Assembly: GCA_009602725.1 (NCBI GenBank)
Contig: WELB01000252.1
Coordinates: forward strand, 20,622-31,808
DNA from: Spirogloea muscicola
Taxonomy: Eukaryota; Streptophyta; Zygnematophyceae; Spirogloeales; Spirogloeaceae
DNA: 11,187 nt
Direction: 5' to 3'
Below, piece after piece: positions 1-8,330 of this stretch. The stretch's first letter is position 1, and each line of letters opens with the position of its first letter. Under the pieces are notes generated by a model, which did no database searches, was not told where the DNA came from, and saw only the letters and a list, made by a program, of their open reading frames with translations. The translations under genes were made by a program, and so were the position numbers.

Positions 1-483
1 GCCTCGCCGCCGCATCCTTGACGCCGGCTGCGGGCCGGGCGGCGGCCCTGGCCACCGCGACCGCGCTGCGCGCGGCAGAGCCAGGCCGGCCTGCGGCACC
101 TCCAAGCTTCGCGCGCCATGGCCGTCGGCGACGGTCACGTGATCGACATCTCCTCGCCGCGCCCTGAGGGCAAGGCGCGGCCTCCCGGTGAGCGCGCGCC
201 CTGGGAAGCTCGAATCCTGGCCAAGCGTTCCCTGAGAAGGGCTCCTCCCGGGCTTGCGCGACGGGGCAGGCGCAGTGCCGTCGTCGCTGAACGCCGCAAC
301 TCCATCCTCATTGTCGCTGCAGCCAGAGTGAAGGAGGTTGAGGCCCCTGACGATGGCTGCGAGGACAGCAAGGGCGCGCCAGCTGACGTGGTCGAGGAAG
401 GTGGCGAGGAACACTCGGGCGTCGATAAGCCAGTGGTGATGCCAGCACTGGGGCGCTGGCACCGCCTCGTCGGCTCTCTGCAT
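1..483 (-). CDS. candidate partial ORF, unknown product, runs off left edge
   Basis: A minus-strand frame is open from a stop at 549-551 to the window edge, with its first ATG at 483-481 (about 161 codons visible). The N-terminal third looks protein-like: a His/Trp cluster (QCWHHHWLIDARVF) followed by an amphipathic stretch (SWRALAVLAAIVRGLNLL), then a low-complexity Pro/Arg/Gly-rich tail. Its codons mostly end in G or C. I do not recognise a family. The region is very GC-rich, and long frames also stay open on the plus strand (from 118) and in a second minus frame (135-536), so this may be chance. If real, it would be transcribed away from the kinase gene at 658, with a shared intergenic region of about 175 bases. 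Confidence 0.25.
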   Translation of the reverse strand, partial: MQRADEAVPAPQCWHHHWLIDARVFLATFLDHVSWRALAVLAAIVRGLNLLHSGCSDNEDGVAAFSDDGTAPAPSRKPGRSPSQGTLGQDSSFPGRALTGRPRLALRARRGDVDHVTVADGHGARSLEVPQAGLALPRAARSRWPGPPPGPQPASRMRRRG

Positions 484-657
484 TTCGTCCTCCTTGTGGT
501 GAGGTCCCAGGAGGATCCCGTGGGACTGAAGATCACGCCTTGCTCCTGTCTATTGCTCGATGAGCGGATTCAGCTGGCTTTTGCATTGACTGCAAATCGT
601 GCTCCGTGCTCCGTGCTCCGTGCGTCGGCTGGACACACATTACCACGCCTCGGAGGC
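484..657. promoter_or_regulatory. presumed 5' region of the histidine kinase gene
   Basis: This stretch lies directly upstream of the proposed kinase start at 658 and, if the minus-strand candidate is real, between two divergent starts. I see no TATA box. It holds a 7-bp tandem repeat at 598-624. GC content falls visibly within this interval, from the GC-rich left flank to the moderate composition of the kinase gene. The promoter role is inferred from position only. Confidence 0.2.
598..624. repeat. 7-bp tandem repeat (CGTGCTC), almost four units
   Basis: Three perfect CGTGCTC units (598-604, 605-611, 612-618) are followed by a partial CGTGCG at 619-624. The array ends 33 bases before the proposed kinase ATG. 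Because the unit is not a multiple of three, a copy-number change would shift any frame crossing it, which argues that coding starts downstream of it. Confidence 0.8.
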
Positions 658-3237
658 ATGCCGTGGATGTTGCTACTCAGGCCGCTTCTCAGTGGCAGTA
701 TGGGTCGTGGCAACCCGCAGGTTGCTCTTGCAGTGGGAGCTGCACTGCTTGGCTTCATCACGTGGCTTGTCACGTCTTCTTTCTACCATGATTCGGTCAG
801 CCACCTTGCAGGGTCCCTACGAATTCAGGTCAGCCCTGTGAGCCTACTGGGACCTGTCTCACCGAGCTTGTTGTCTGCAGGGCAAGAGAGGGTACTTGCT
901 GAGCCTGTGTCCGTGCCGGTGCTGTCTCTAGAATCAAGGGTCTCTCGCTCAGGTCACCAGAAGGACTATGTAAGCCTTGTGTGATTGCCGTCGTGTCAAC
1001 AAGTGGGACTGATATGAGCTGCAGCAACAGCCACATGCAGCCCATCCTCTCTTTGTCGATCACGGAGATGACTGTGGAGGGCAGTCGGGGTTGAGGATCA
1101 CCCTGAGTCCACACTGCTCATGGCAGTGTCGAATCCTGTTACCCAGGTTCTGAACAACGGCGGAGATGGTGCAAGGAGGCGCATGGCTGAGGCATATGCA
1201 AGCAGTCAATCCTTAGGCCGCGGTCTTGCACAGAGCACTTCGGACCAATTGGCTTTAGCAGATCTTACGGTTGGCTGCTACCTTGTCACCTGTTTGACCT
1301 ATGATTTGCACACTTTCCTTGCGACAGCAGAGTATATGCCAGTTTTGAGGGGTCGGTAATGATGTGCAGCAAAGCTTGCACCATGTCTTCTCATCTCAAG
1401 CGTATGCTGAGTGGTCCAGCTCTGCAGCATGTTTCTACGAGTAGGAGGGTCCTTGTCTATGAGACAATCATGACGCAGCGACCTTGATATGCTGCCATTA
1501 CTTGTTGCAGAAGAACTGCTCTCACTCTGCACACTGTGGTAGTCCAGGTCCAGAGTTTGAGCTTCATGACGTTCAGCTCGATACCGGACGTGGCACGGGT
1601 TGGTTATGTGAGCAGTGATGGGAACTTCACAGCTTACTCAAAGGTGTTTGCCAAATTCATCTCTCTCTGGCATTCTTCTTCCCAGCCAGCTGTGGACCTG
1701 ACTTGTTGACGAGCAAAGCCCAACACCTCGTCAAGCCAAGCCTGACGATGACCTGGGGGTTTATCTGTACTTTACCTACTGGCAAAGTGCAAAGAGCTCA
1801 GATATTTTGTGTGTACCTCCTCTTGGCAGGGTGATGATGGTCGTGTGATCCAGGAGACCGATGACTTTTCTTCACCCATGGTAAGTTTCCTTGGTCAGCA
1901 GTCTGATGCATAATGCAAACTCGTTGCTTATGTTGAATGACTCAAGTCTGTGGACTCATGTTAAGCAACGGTGGTGACGGGGTATTACAGAGTTGGAGAA
2001 CAGTGCCAGTGAATACCACCACAGGTCGTTCTATGCCACCTGTGGTACAAACACCAGAAGATGAGGATGTCTCTCTATTGTTGCTACGAGCGGTGGGTCA
2101 GCGTCAGACTTTTTGGCAGGCCCTTCCTTCTCGAACGCATGGGCCTCTCTTAGCTGCTTCCACACCTTTGCACACCACATCTGGAATGCAAATTGGCATT
2201 TCTACTGTCCAGGTCAGTCACTTACTATTGACATAAAGTATCAATGTCTTCATCTTCTTCATCATCAGTATAGTATTGGTGCATGGGACTCTTCTTTGTG
2301 GAACATACATTTACCTTTGATAGAGCTATCTAGGTGAAGAGGGCATGCAGGACAATGATTGCATGCTTTGCAGCTTGCACCTTACTTGCCTTGAGCCTGC
2401 ACAAATTCTTTACAGCACATTCAAGCTGTTTATGACATTTTAGAAAGGTTTGACATTAATTTGCCTGATTATGCCACATTGACCCTGTGAGAGTTTCAGA
2501 TAGGTGCAAATCAGCTGGAAGGGCAGCTGACTTCCACTGTTGACAGTCTTTCGTACAAGGGTGCACTTTTGTATCTCACCACTGAGGTATACCCACCCAG
2601 CTTCAGACAGCCATAAGCCTGAAAGACGTTGTTTCAGATTCATAATGTCCCAGTCACTGCCCATGACATTGACCTTGCTAGCCCCAGTGCTACTTCAAGT
2701 GGCACTTCTTTCAAAAGGACATTGCGGAAGTAACAATTTTGAAGAGCTCCAAGTGACAAGATATATTTCTCTGAGCAGGAGGGCTACCTGTTGGCAACCT
2801 CTGATCGTAGCAACAGATTGAACGAGGCCTCCTTTGGAGGAGCCCTCATGGGTTTGCTGTCAGCAAGCAACTCTGGAGATGCACTGATTGCTGACTCTGC
2901 ACAGTATCTGGCCGACCATAGTGCCTGGTGCACTGGCGATGGCCATCATGCTGCCAATGTCAAGCTGGCCGGCAGCAACTATTACATTGACACAATCCCT
3001 GTGATTGAAGATGGCCTGACTCTGGTATGTCTTGGTTGCTTTTCTTGCTCTTTGAGATTCTGCATTGGTGCTTGTTACATCTTCCTTGCGGCGTACATGC
3101 AATTTGCACATAGATATCAGAGGGCGTGCCTCTCACTTGTCAGACTGGCAATGTGCAGTGCGAGGTACTGCTGGTACCTCAAGGGAGTATCTGGGCCAGC
3201 CTCAATCGTCAAAATGCTCACGTCTGGATTGTCCTTG
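658..3237 (+). other. N-terminal TM1 and double-Cache-like sensor region (exons 1-8)
   Basis: TM1 is the hydrophobic run VALAVGAALLGFITWLV and following residues. The sensor begins with a helix (RRRMAEAYASSQSLGRGLAQ), then the strand and turn GYVSSDGNFTAYSK, typical of a Cache PAS-like fold. A segment SWRTVPVNTTTGRSM follows (Trp then a TG turn, as in dCache pockets). The second half has LLYLTTE joined to EGYLLATSD, then YYIDTIPVIEDGLTL and VLLVPQGSIWASL before TM2. Cache domains bind small molecules or sense osmotic and chemical cues outside the cell; the ligand here cannot be read from sequence. It lacks the CHASE signature of cytokinin receptors as far as I can judge by eye. Exons 3 to 8 join in phase; the weakest evidence is at exons 1-2. 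Confidence 0.75.
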
Positions 3238-6200
3238 GTATGCTTCATGTCCTTTCAGCAGTACTGAGGGACTCCTCCTTTTACAGTCCTGTGTCACACT
3301 GTAAGAGGCCATGTTCTGGAGACACTGGGAATCTATTGAGAAGGCTTTTGCGTGCTTCCATGTGGTCATTTTGGCGTGCTACTTATGGATGATGCTGCCT
3401 CTTGATTTCGCAGGTGTGATAGTTGGCATGATCCTGATAGGTGGTTTACTGTGGGGTGCTTACGGCTTCCCCACTTACAGAAAAGCCATAGGCAGTCAAC
3501 ACTCGCTTCAAAAGGCATTGCGGCGAGAAGTAGAGCGTCGCCGCAGGGCGGACCTCTCATCACAGCACAAATCGCAATTCATGGCAAACATGAGGTAAGA
3601 AACAGCGCACACACTCTTGCTGGCTGCATAGGCCTGACTTTTCCTGGTTTGCCTGTATTCAGCAGTCGCTATCTGACTACAGTCCCTTGAATTTGGCAGT
3701 CATGAGCTGCGGACACCCATGGCTGGCATTATTGGTAAGTTCATGCCAACCACAACTACTTTACCATGTATGTCTGAAATCAGGACAAGCAAGGCCGCAT
3801 CTTAGGCTTATAGCAATTAGCAGACGGTCTGCAGATGTACAGCTAGACCATCTTACTTGATGCACACTGAAGGTCTTCAATGTCATACTTTTGTGAACTG
3901 AAACCAACTGTTGCTACTCCTTTAATCAGGCCTGGTCGATATATTGCTATGCGACGAGGGATTGACAGCAGAACAATATGATGCTCTTGCCCAACTGAAG
4001 CGGTGCTCGCTCTCCCTGCTGGGTTTGCTGAACAACATACTTGATCTCTCCAAGGTTGGCAGCCCTCTTCGTTGCAGGTCTGCAGATGCAGCGAAAGGGC
4101 CTACAGAATGATTGTTGTCCACAGGCTCATTCTTGAGTCCTGCCAATCTTGTATGTTTGGCCAACTTGGGTGCAGATTGAGGCCGGAAAACTTGCAGTGG
4201 AGAAGCATGACTTCTCACTTCGGATGGAGGTGGAATCTGTTGTTGACATGTTCGCTGTGCAAGGCTTGTCATCTGGCGTGGAGCTGGCCCTTTCTCTTGA
4301 AGGTCTTGTACACTTGATAGCCTGTATCTGTCCTTCTCTCTTACCATCCATGCTTCAGTCTACTGGGAATGAGAATCAGAAGGTAGCTGAATACCCAGTG
4401 CTTCAGTTGAATATGTACCCTGTCACGTAAGGACTCGTGAGCAGTATTGACAGCTTGTGCTTTGGCTTCTGCTTGTTTTGCTGTGCAGATGATGTACCAG
4501 ACATTGTTAGGGGCGATTCGGCTCGTTTCCGGCAGATACTGGCTAATCTCATGTCCAATAGCATAAAGTTCACAAAGTCTGGCTGGGTCATGGTGCGAGG
4601 CAAGGTCAAGACTAGTGATATTGGTCTCAAGAAGGGGCGATCTCATTGGCGCAACCACCAGGTTGTTGCTCTGGAGTTTGAGGTGGAGGACACTGGCCTA
4701 GGTAAAGCAACTAATCTCGACCTGAGGTTGTAGCAACCCGACTTTCAGATTCATTGTGCTGGCTCCTCTATGTAATACAAAGTGTCCAGTGCAGTGCGGT
4801 ACTTGTGTTTGGTCAGAGGTTCACTATGGCCGGTTTATTGGTGTGCAGGCATTGCCCAGAGCAAGTGGGAGTCTGTGTTTGAGAGCTTTGTGCAGGCAGA
4901 CAGCAGCACCACTCGCACACATGGTGGCACCGGCTTGGGCTTGTCAATCGTTCGTGCTTTTGTTGAGGCGATGGAGGGCTCCATTGCCGTTGCCCCAAAG
5001 CCGCCCCCTGGTGGCCAGGGAACTCTTGTTCGATTCCATGTGGTCTTTGAGCTTCCGCCACAGGAACCTGGGCAAAGTGATGGGCCATCTCCTGTGCCGC
5101 TCTTGTTGGGCAAGAAGCTCTCGCAAGTTCCCAATATCCAAGGGGCAACGGTCTTTCTTGCCGTGACGGTAAGCTTACAAATTTGTGGTGGAGTGCTGTC
5201 TGCCCCTGTGGGCTTCGCATGGGAGATCTCTGAGCCAGATGTTGCTATTTCTGAGCAGGGTTGCGGGAAGATGGTTGCAGAGCACTGGGTTAATGGGCAA
5301 GGCTTGCAAGCGGAGGTGGTCACTGAGTGGTGGGAGGTCCTTGCGTCTCTGCATGAGCTCCTTGCCAACTCGGGCAGGCCTTCTCCACGTAGAGCAAAAG
5401 CAGCAAGCAGCTTCAATCCTCTAGAGGAGCCGACCTTCTCCTTCCACGCCGAGGAGGAGCCAGCAAGCAAGAGCGTGCCTTGTAGGGTCCACGCGATATT
5501 GGACATCTCTCTCTTTCCGAGGACAGAAGAAGATAACCAGCCAGACACCACAGATTTGATGTGCGAGCTGGCCACACTGCAACCCTTGCGTGATCAGGGC
5601 GTCACATTTGCCTGGCTGCTGACGCCCAACACCTCCTCTGGACTTCGACAGGTTGGCTTCCTCTGGCCACTTCTTCCAGCCGTGGCTGGTGGTACTGCTT
5701 TCTCTATCTCCTAGCAGGCAAAGCGAGTGTATCACTGACCCGAAGCACTGCACGAACATGGCAGGTCCTTCGAGAGGCTGGGGTGTCCTTCATGGTCAAC
5801 AAGCCAGTGTCTACGACAAAGCTTCGGCATCTTTTGCTGGCCATGGCTGGGCAAGACTCTGCTCTTGACATCGCCCCACCTTCTGCCAAGCTGAAGAGCC
5901 AGGTTCGTCCCCCTCTGTTGTGCTCTGGTTTGCACAATGTAAGTGACCAGGATGTAGCATACTTCGCCAAACTGTCTGGCTCATGTGCAAATGTTGTGAA
6001 TGCAGTTGGAGTTGAGAGAGCAGGTCATGTTGGCTCCTGGTATTCGTGCACGGGAAGACACCAATGACGAATCGCCTCCCCTCTCGAGGCAGCCGTCCTT
6101 GGTGCCTTCCCGCACAGCCTCCAATGCTTCGGTCTTGGGAGAGCTGGCACGCATAGCTGCCGAGGCTTCTGACGACATTCGACCCCAGGCGTCTGGCCAG

Positions 6201-7487
6201 CACCCCAACCCCGTAACACCTCCCATTCTGCCCTCCTTGCAACGGCAGAGGTCTGCTGAGCAGCAGCTTCTGACCAGTCAGGTCACGGTTGAATCTCAAT
6301 CATCCTCCATGGAGAGAGAATGTGCACCAGTGTCAACGTCTTTATCACCCTCTGAGACTGTTGGAGTGGCTCAAAGCAAGGAAGGCGTCAAGACCCCCTC
6401 TTCTAGGTCTCCGCTTGGCTCTCCACGTTCCAATGCTCGAGCTTCCGGGGGGCTTGCAAGCCAGCCACGGGATGCCCTTGCTGGCATGAACATCTTGCTA
6501 GCTGAGGTACATGCGACCACCTACATGCGACCACCTACATCCAAACCCAAACCCGAAACCCCTAAGCCCTAAACCCTTAACCCTGAGTCCACTTCTTAGA
6601 TACCAAAATTGAACACCATGTCATGCAGATGACCTCTCTTTGACCTCTCTCTGAGTCGTGCAGGACACACCTGTCCTGCGAAGACTGGCTGTGATGATGC
6701 TGCGAAAGCTGGGCGCCGAGGTGACGGCTGTCCATGATGGTCAGGAGGTGCTTGAGGCCCTTGCTACTGCAGGTGCTGACAGTGATGCCACTTCCAGATT
6801 TGACGTCATCCTTATGGACTGTCAGGTCAGCACTCCCTATACACTGCCTCATGGTATGCTCCATGCTCATCGTCTGTGCAGCCTTCCTCCCTCCAGGGGC
6901 TGAGAAAATGCTGAGGTTGTCTGTGTCTCTGCTATTGGGAGGCGTATATTGAAGGGCACTGGAAGCATAAGAGAGGCCAACAGTTGATAAGCTTAAAATA
7001 CTACATCAGGGCCGTTGTATCAGTCAAGGGCAGGTTGTCAGAGTTTGATATGGCATCCAAAGTTCCTCAGTGAACGCTCCTCCCGGAGGAGAGGAGTCTT
7101 GATTACCGTGCTTACAGCAGTGCTGCTTCCGTGGAGAAACCCAAAGCGTCAGATTCTTGTGATCCTTGTCTGGATGCTTAGACAGGCTACCTGGCGCACT
7201 GCTTGCAGATGCCTCGATTGGATGGTTACGCAGCCACGCAACACATCCGCGACCAGGAGCATACTCAAGGTGGCCACATTGCCATTGTGGCCCTGACTGC
7301 GCATGCCATGGCAAGTGACGTGGAGAGGTGCTTGGCAGTGGGTATGGATGCTTATCTGACAAAGCCCATCGACAGCAACAAGCTTGTTTCCACCCTTGAC
7401 GCACTCGTGCGAGGTCCCAAACTTTTAGAGAAAGCCATTCACATACTAAGCGGGCCATCCAAAGATGAGCCGCCCATAAACACCTGA
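658..7487 (+). CDS. membrane hybrid histidine kinase, Cache sensor, pseudo-receiver plus receiver (AHK1-like layout)
   Basis: Sensor kinase of a His-to-Asp phosphorelay in a cell membrane. Proposed exons: 658-828, 1147-1269, 1548-1643, 1830-1880, 1991-2212, 2500-2586, 2779-3024, 3114-3237, 3414-3594, 3700-3734, 3930-4054, 4176-4302, 4489-4701, 4849-5168, 5259-5651, 5765-5902, 6006-6506, 6664-6825, 7209-7487. All introns are GT-AG and all phases agree, giving 1197 residues. Order: TM1 (22-42), double-Cache-like sensor (about 45-368), TM2 (370-390), coiled coil, HisKA (His435), HATPase_c (Asn553, DTGLG 597-601, GGTGLGL 626-632), pseudo-receiver (about 700-875), Ser/Pro-rich linker, receiver (Asp1103, Lys1157). 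Length and order resemble plant AHK1; this is by architecture, not alignment. The start is uncertain: the frame is open back to 118, but ATG 658 gives a short N-tail before TM1. Exon 2 boundaries are uncertain, and exons 3 and 17 each have a second in-phase acceptor. Confidence 0.93.
3238..4302 (+). other. TM2, coiled coil and HisKA dimerisation/phosphoacceptor domain (exons 9-12)
   Basis: Exon 8 ends in phase 1 and joins at 3414 to give the membrane segment WIVLGVIVGMILIGGLLW (residues 370-387), so neither exon alone encodes a complete TM2. An Arg-rich coiled coil follows (QKALRREVERRRRADLSSQ). The H-box is assembled across a phase-2 intron: ATGAG at the end of exon 9 plus T CAT GAG at 3700 gives MSHELRTPMAGIIG, with the phosphoacceptor His codon at 3701-3703. 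Exon 10 is only 35 nt. Exon 11 gives the second HisKA helix, ending LLGLLNNILDLSK, and exon 12 continues IEAGKLAVE, the usual HisKA end. Confidence 0.93.
4489..5050 (+). other. HATPase_c ATP-binding domain (exons 13-14)
   Basis: The N-box is ILANLMSNSIKFT (Asn553 the expected Mg-ATP ligand). The G1 box DTGLGI is built across intron 13 (CTA G at 4701 joined to GC ATT at 4849). The F-box is FESFVQAD and the G2 box is THGGTGLGLSI. All residues needed for ATP binding appear present, so the kinase is expected to be catalytically active. A charged insertion (SDIGLKKGRSHWRNHQ) lies between strands before the G1 box. Confidence 0.95.
5080..5902 (+). other. degenerate (pseudo-)receiver domain (end of exon 14, exons 15-16)
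   Basis: Follows the kinase core. Strand 1 reads GATVFLAVT and lacks the acidic pair of active receivers. A helix VAEHWVNGQGLQAEVV follows, then a long Ser/Pro/Glu-rich insertion (about residues 744-780), then AILDISLFP with an Asp789 where the phosphoacceptor sits, LLTP near the usual switch residue position, and FMVNKPV with the conserved Lys-Pro (Lys851). Plant hybrid kinases such as the AHK family carry a similar non-phosphorylated receiver-like domain between kinase and true receiver. Intron 14 (5169-5258) is 90 nt with no in-frame stop, so retention is possible, but removing it restores normal strand-to-helix spacing. Confidence 0.8.
6006..6480 (+). other. Ser/Pro-rich linker between pseudo-receiver and receiver (exon 17)
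   Basis: About 160 residues, low in hydrophobics and rich in Ser, Pro, Gln and Thr, with several Ser-Pro sites (such as SRSPLGSPRS). It is probably disordered and may be phosphorylated. The exon start is either 6006 or 6024; both acceptors keep the frame. No domain is recognised. Confidence 0.8.
6509..6540. repeat. 14-bp tandem duplication at the 5' end of intron 17
   Basis: ACATGCGACCACCT occurs twice in direct succession (6509-6522 and 6523-6536), followed by a partial third unit ACAT. It begins two bases after the splice donor GT at 6507 and runs into the telomere-like tract. Confidence 0.9.
6542..6590 (+). repeat. degenerate interstitial telomere-like repeat (TAAACCC class) in intron 17
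   Basis: From 6563 the sequence runs in a strict 7-base register: TAAGCCC, TAAACCC, TTAACCC, TGAGTCC. It is preceded by CAAACCC, AAACCC and GAAACCCC variants (6542-6562). This is the complement of the plant and green-algal TTTAGGG telomere repeat. No tract like it occurs elsewhere in the window. It lies wholly inside an intron. Confidence 0.75.
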
Positions 7488-7754
7488 GCAGGCCTCATGA
7501 CTATGTCGCCTGAGCTATTGTTGCCATTGTTCTTATTCACACCGCTAGTTCTCAGGATAGTTATGCAAAGAGCCAGTGCCTTCTAAAGACATGGAGGAAC
7601 AGCGCCAAAGAGCCTCAATTAGCATACGCTAACAACCGGCAGCGTGCCTTGAACTCAACTGAGAGCTTGGAGATTGTGCTAACATGACTGTGACTGCCCT
7701 TGGCGGCAGTTGGAGCATTGCAGAGGCTTACTTGCAGGCTGGGGGCTGCCTCTC

Positions 7755-7780
7755 TTATTTGCACCCTTTATTTGCACCCT
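7755..7780. repeat. 13-bp perfect tandem duplication
   Basis: TTATTTGCACCCT is repeated twice without a gap (7755-7767 and 7768-7780). It may be a slippage product or the footprint of a small insertion. Confidence 0.9.
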
Positions 7781-8079
7781 TGTTATGCTGCACATCAGCC
7801 TCGAGGTGATAATATCCGAATCAATGCATTTGTGATTCCGTAAGAATTGAGCATTTGGTAGGACAGCCTTCAGCGACTTCATTCATGTGTTGCATTGTCA
7901 AGTCAGGGTCTAAGTAACCCTTCTTCGTTTAGACAGGGTGCAGCGATATGGTCGGATTTGCGATCTTTGCATTTCTCGAGAAACACATTTCCATATCCCC
8001 GAGAGCAGTTGGGCTGGGCGGGTTGGTTTGAGGATATTGCCGCCAAGCTTTGGTCGGCAGTATGCCAAGGGTAACCTAG

Positions 8080-8299
8080 TCGGGACAACTATCAACTGCC
8101 CCATGGTCCTTGGTATGTCCTTTCGGAGACATTGCGCAAAAGGTCACAGGTGTTCACTGCTCTTTGAGCTGCTTGCTGCAGCAGCGGAGTAACAAAGCAT
8201 CTACCCACTTTGCTAAGGTTACCCAGGGAAACCAGATGCAAGTGCGCCTCTAATTACAGGACGTACCAAGGACCATGGGGCAGTTGATAGTTGTCCCGA
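8080..8299. mobile_element. 220-bp inverted-repeat (foldback / MITE-like) element
   Basis: Positions 8080-8121 are the reverse complement of 8258-8299 with a single mismatch (T at 8114, paired with G at 8265) over 42 bases; the arms include ACTGCCCCATGGTCCTTGG and its complement. The spacer (8122-8257) is 136 bases and encodes nothing I recognise. Just outside the arms there is TA on each side (8077-8078 and 8301-8302), separated from the arms by one mismatched base, as a TA target duplication would look. A transcript would form a long hairpin, so a small-RNA precursor is an alternative reading. A 9-bp pair (GGGTAACCT at 8069-8077 and its complement near 8214-8222) lies out of nested order. 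Confidence 0.6.
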
Positions 8300-8300
8300 A

Positions 8301-8330
8301 TATTTACACAGACTGTGGGCTGTGTAAATA
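8301..8330. terminator. 11-bp perfect palindrome with TGTAA on both strands
   Basis: TATTTACACAG (8301-8311) and CTGTGTAAATA (8320-8330) are perfect complements around an 8-base loop. Each arm carries TGTAA: plus strand 8323-8327, minus strand 8308-8304. It lies between the kinase gene (+) and the retroelement (-), which point toward each other, so it could serve as a polyadenylation signal in both directions. Function is inferred from motif and position. Confidence 0.4.

Larger units (their letters stand above)
6481..7430 (+). other. C-terminal response-regulator receiver domain (exons 17-19)
   Basis: Strand 1 is MNILLAE at the end of exon 17, joined across intron 17 (6507-6663) to DTPVLRRLAVMMLRKLG, giving the acidic pair Glu1051-Asp1052. 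The phosphoacceptor is in VILMDCQ (codon 6817-6819, Asp1103). It joins across intron 18 (6826-7208) to MPRLDGYAATQHIRD. Thr1135 (ALTAHAM) and Lys1157 (YLTKPID) complete the active site. All five key residues are present, so it should accept phosphate from His435. Intron 18 is the longest in the gene (383 nt); I see no further coding exon or RNA gene in it. Confidence 0.95.
7488..8330 (+). other. probable 3' UTR of the histidine kinase gene
   Basis: No convincing coding region follows the stop at 7485-7487. The first TGTAA, the usual chlorophyte polyadenylation signal, that I find on the plus strand downstream of the stop is at 8323-8327, inside a palindrome. Long 3' UTRs are common in green algae. 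The stretch holds a 13-bp tandem duplication (7755-7780) and the 42-bp inverted repeat (8080-8299). Short ORFs on both strands here look like chance. Confidence 0.45.

Noticed and set aside
118-984. 288-codon plus-strand ORF from ATG 118
   Set aside because: Its end overlaps the real first exon (658-828), but the part before 658 is Arg/Gly/Pro-rich, crosses the 7-bp tandem array and shows no domain. The part after 828 reads through a good GTCAGC donor into intron.
3311-3413. upstream extension of exon 9, hydrophobic (FACFHVVILACYLWMMLPLDF)
   Set aside because: Splicing 3237 to 3414 restores a continuous TM2 with correct phase; this stretch is intron read in an open frame.
4835-5575. 246-codon minus-strand ORF
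   Set aside because: Lies opposite the HATPase and pseudo-receiver exons, whose motifs are unmistakable on the plus strand.
7903-8104. short minus-strand ORFs over the left arm of the inverted repeat
   Set aside because: About 60 codons each, overlapping in two frames, no recognisable family, and they enter the inverted-repeat arm.
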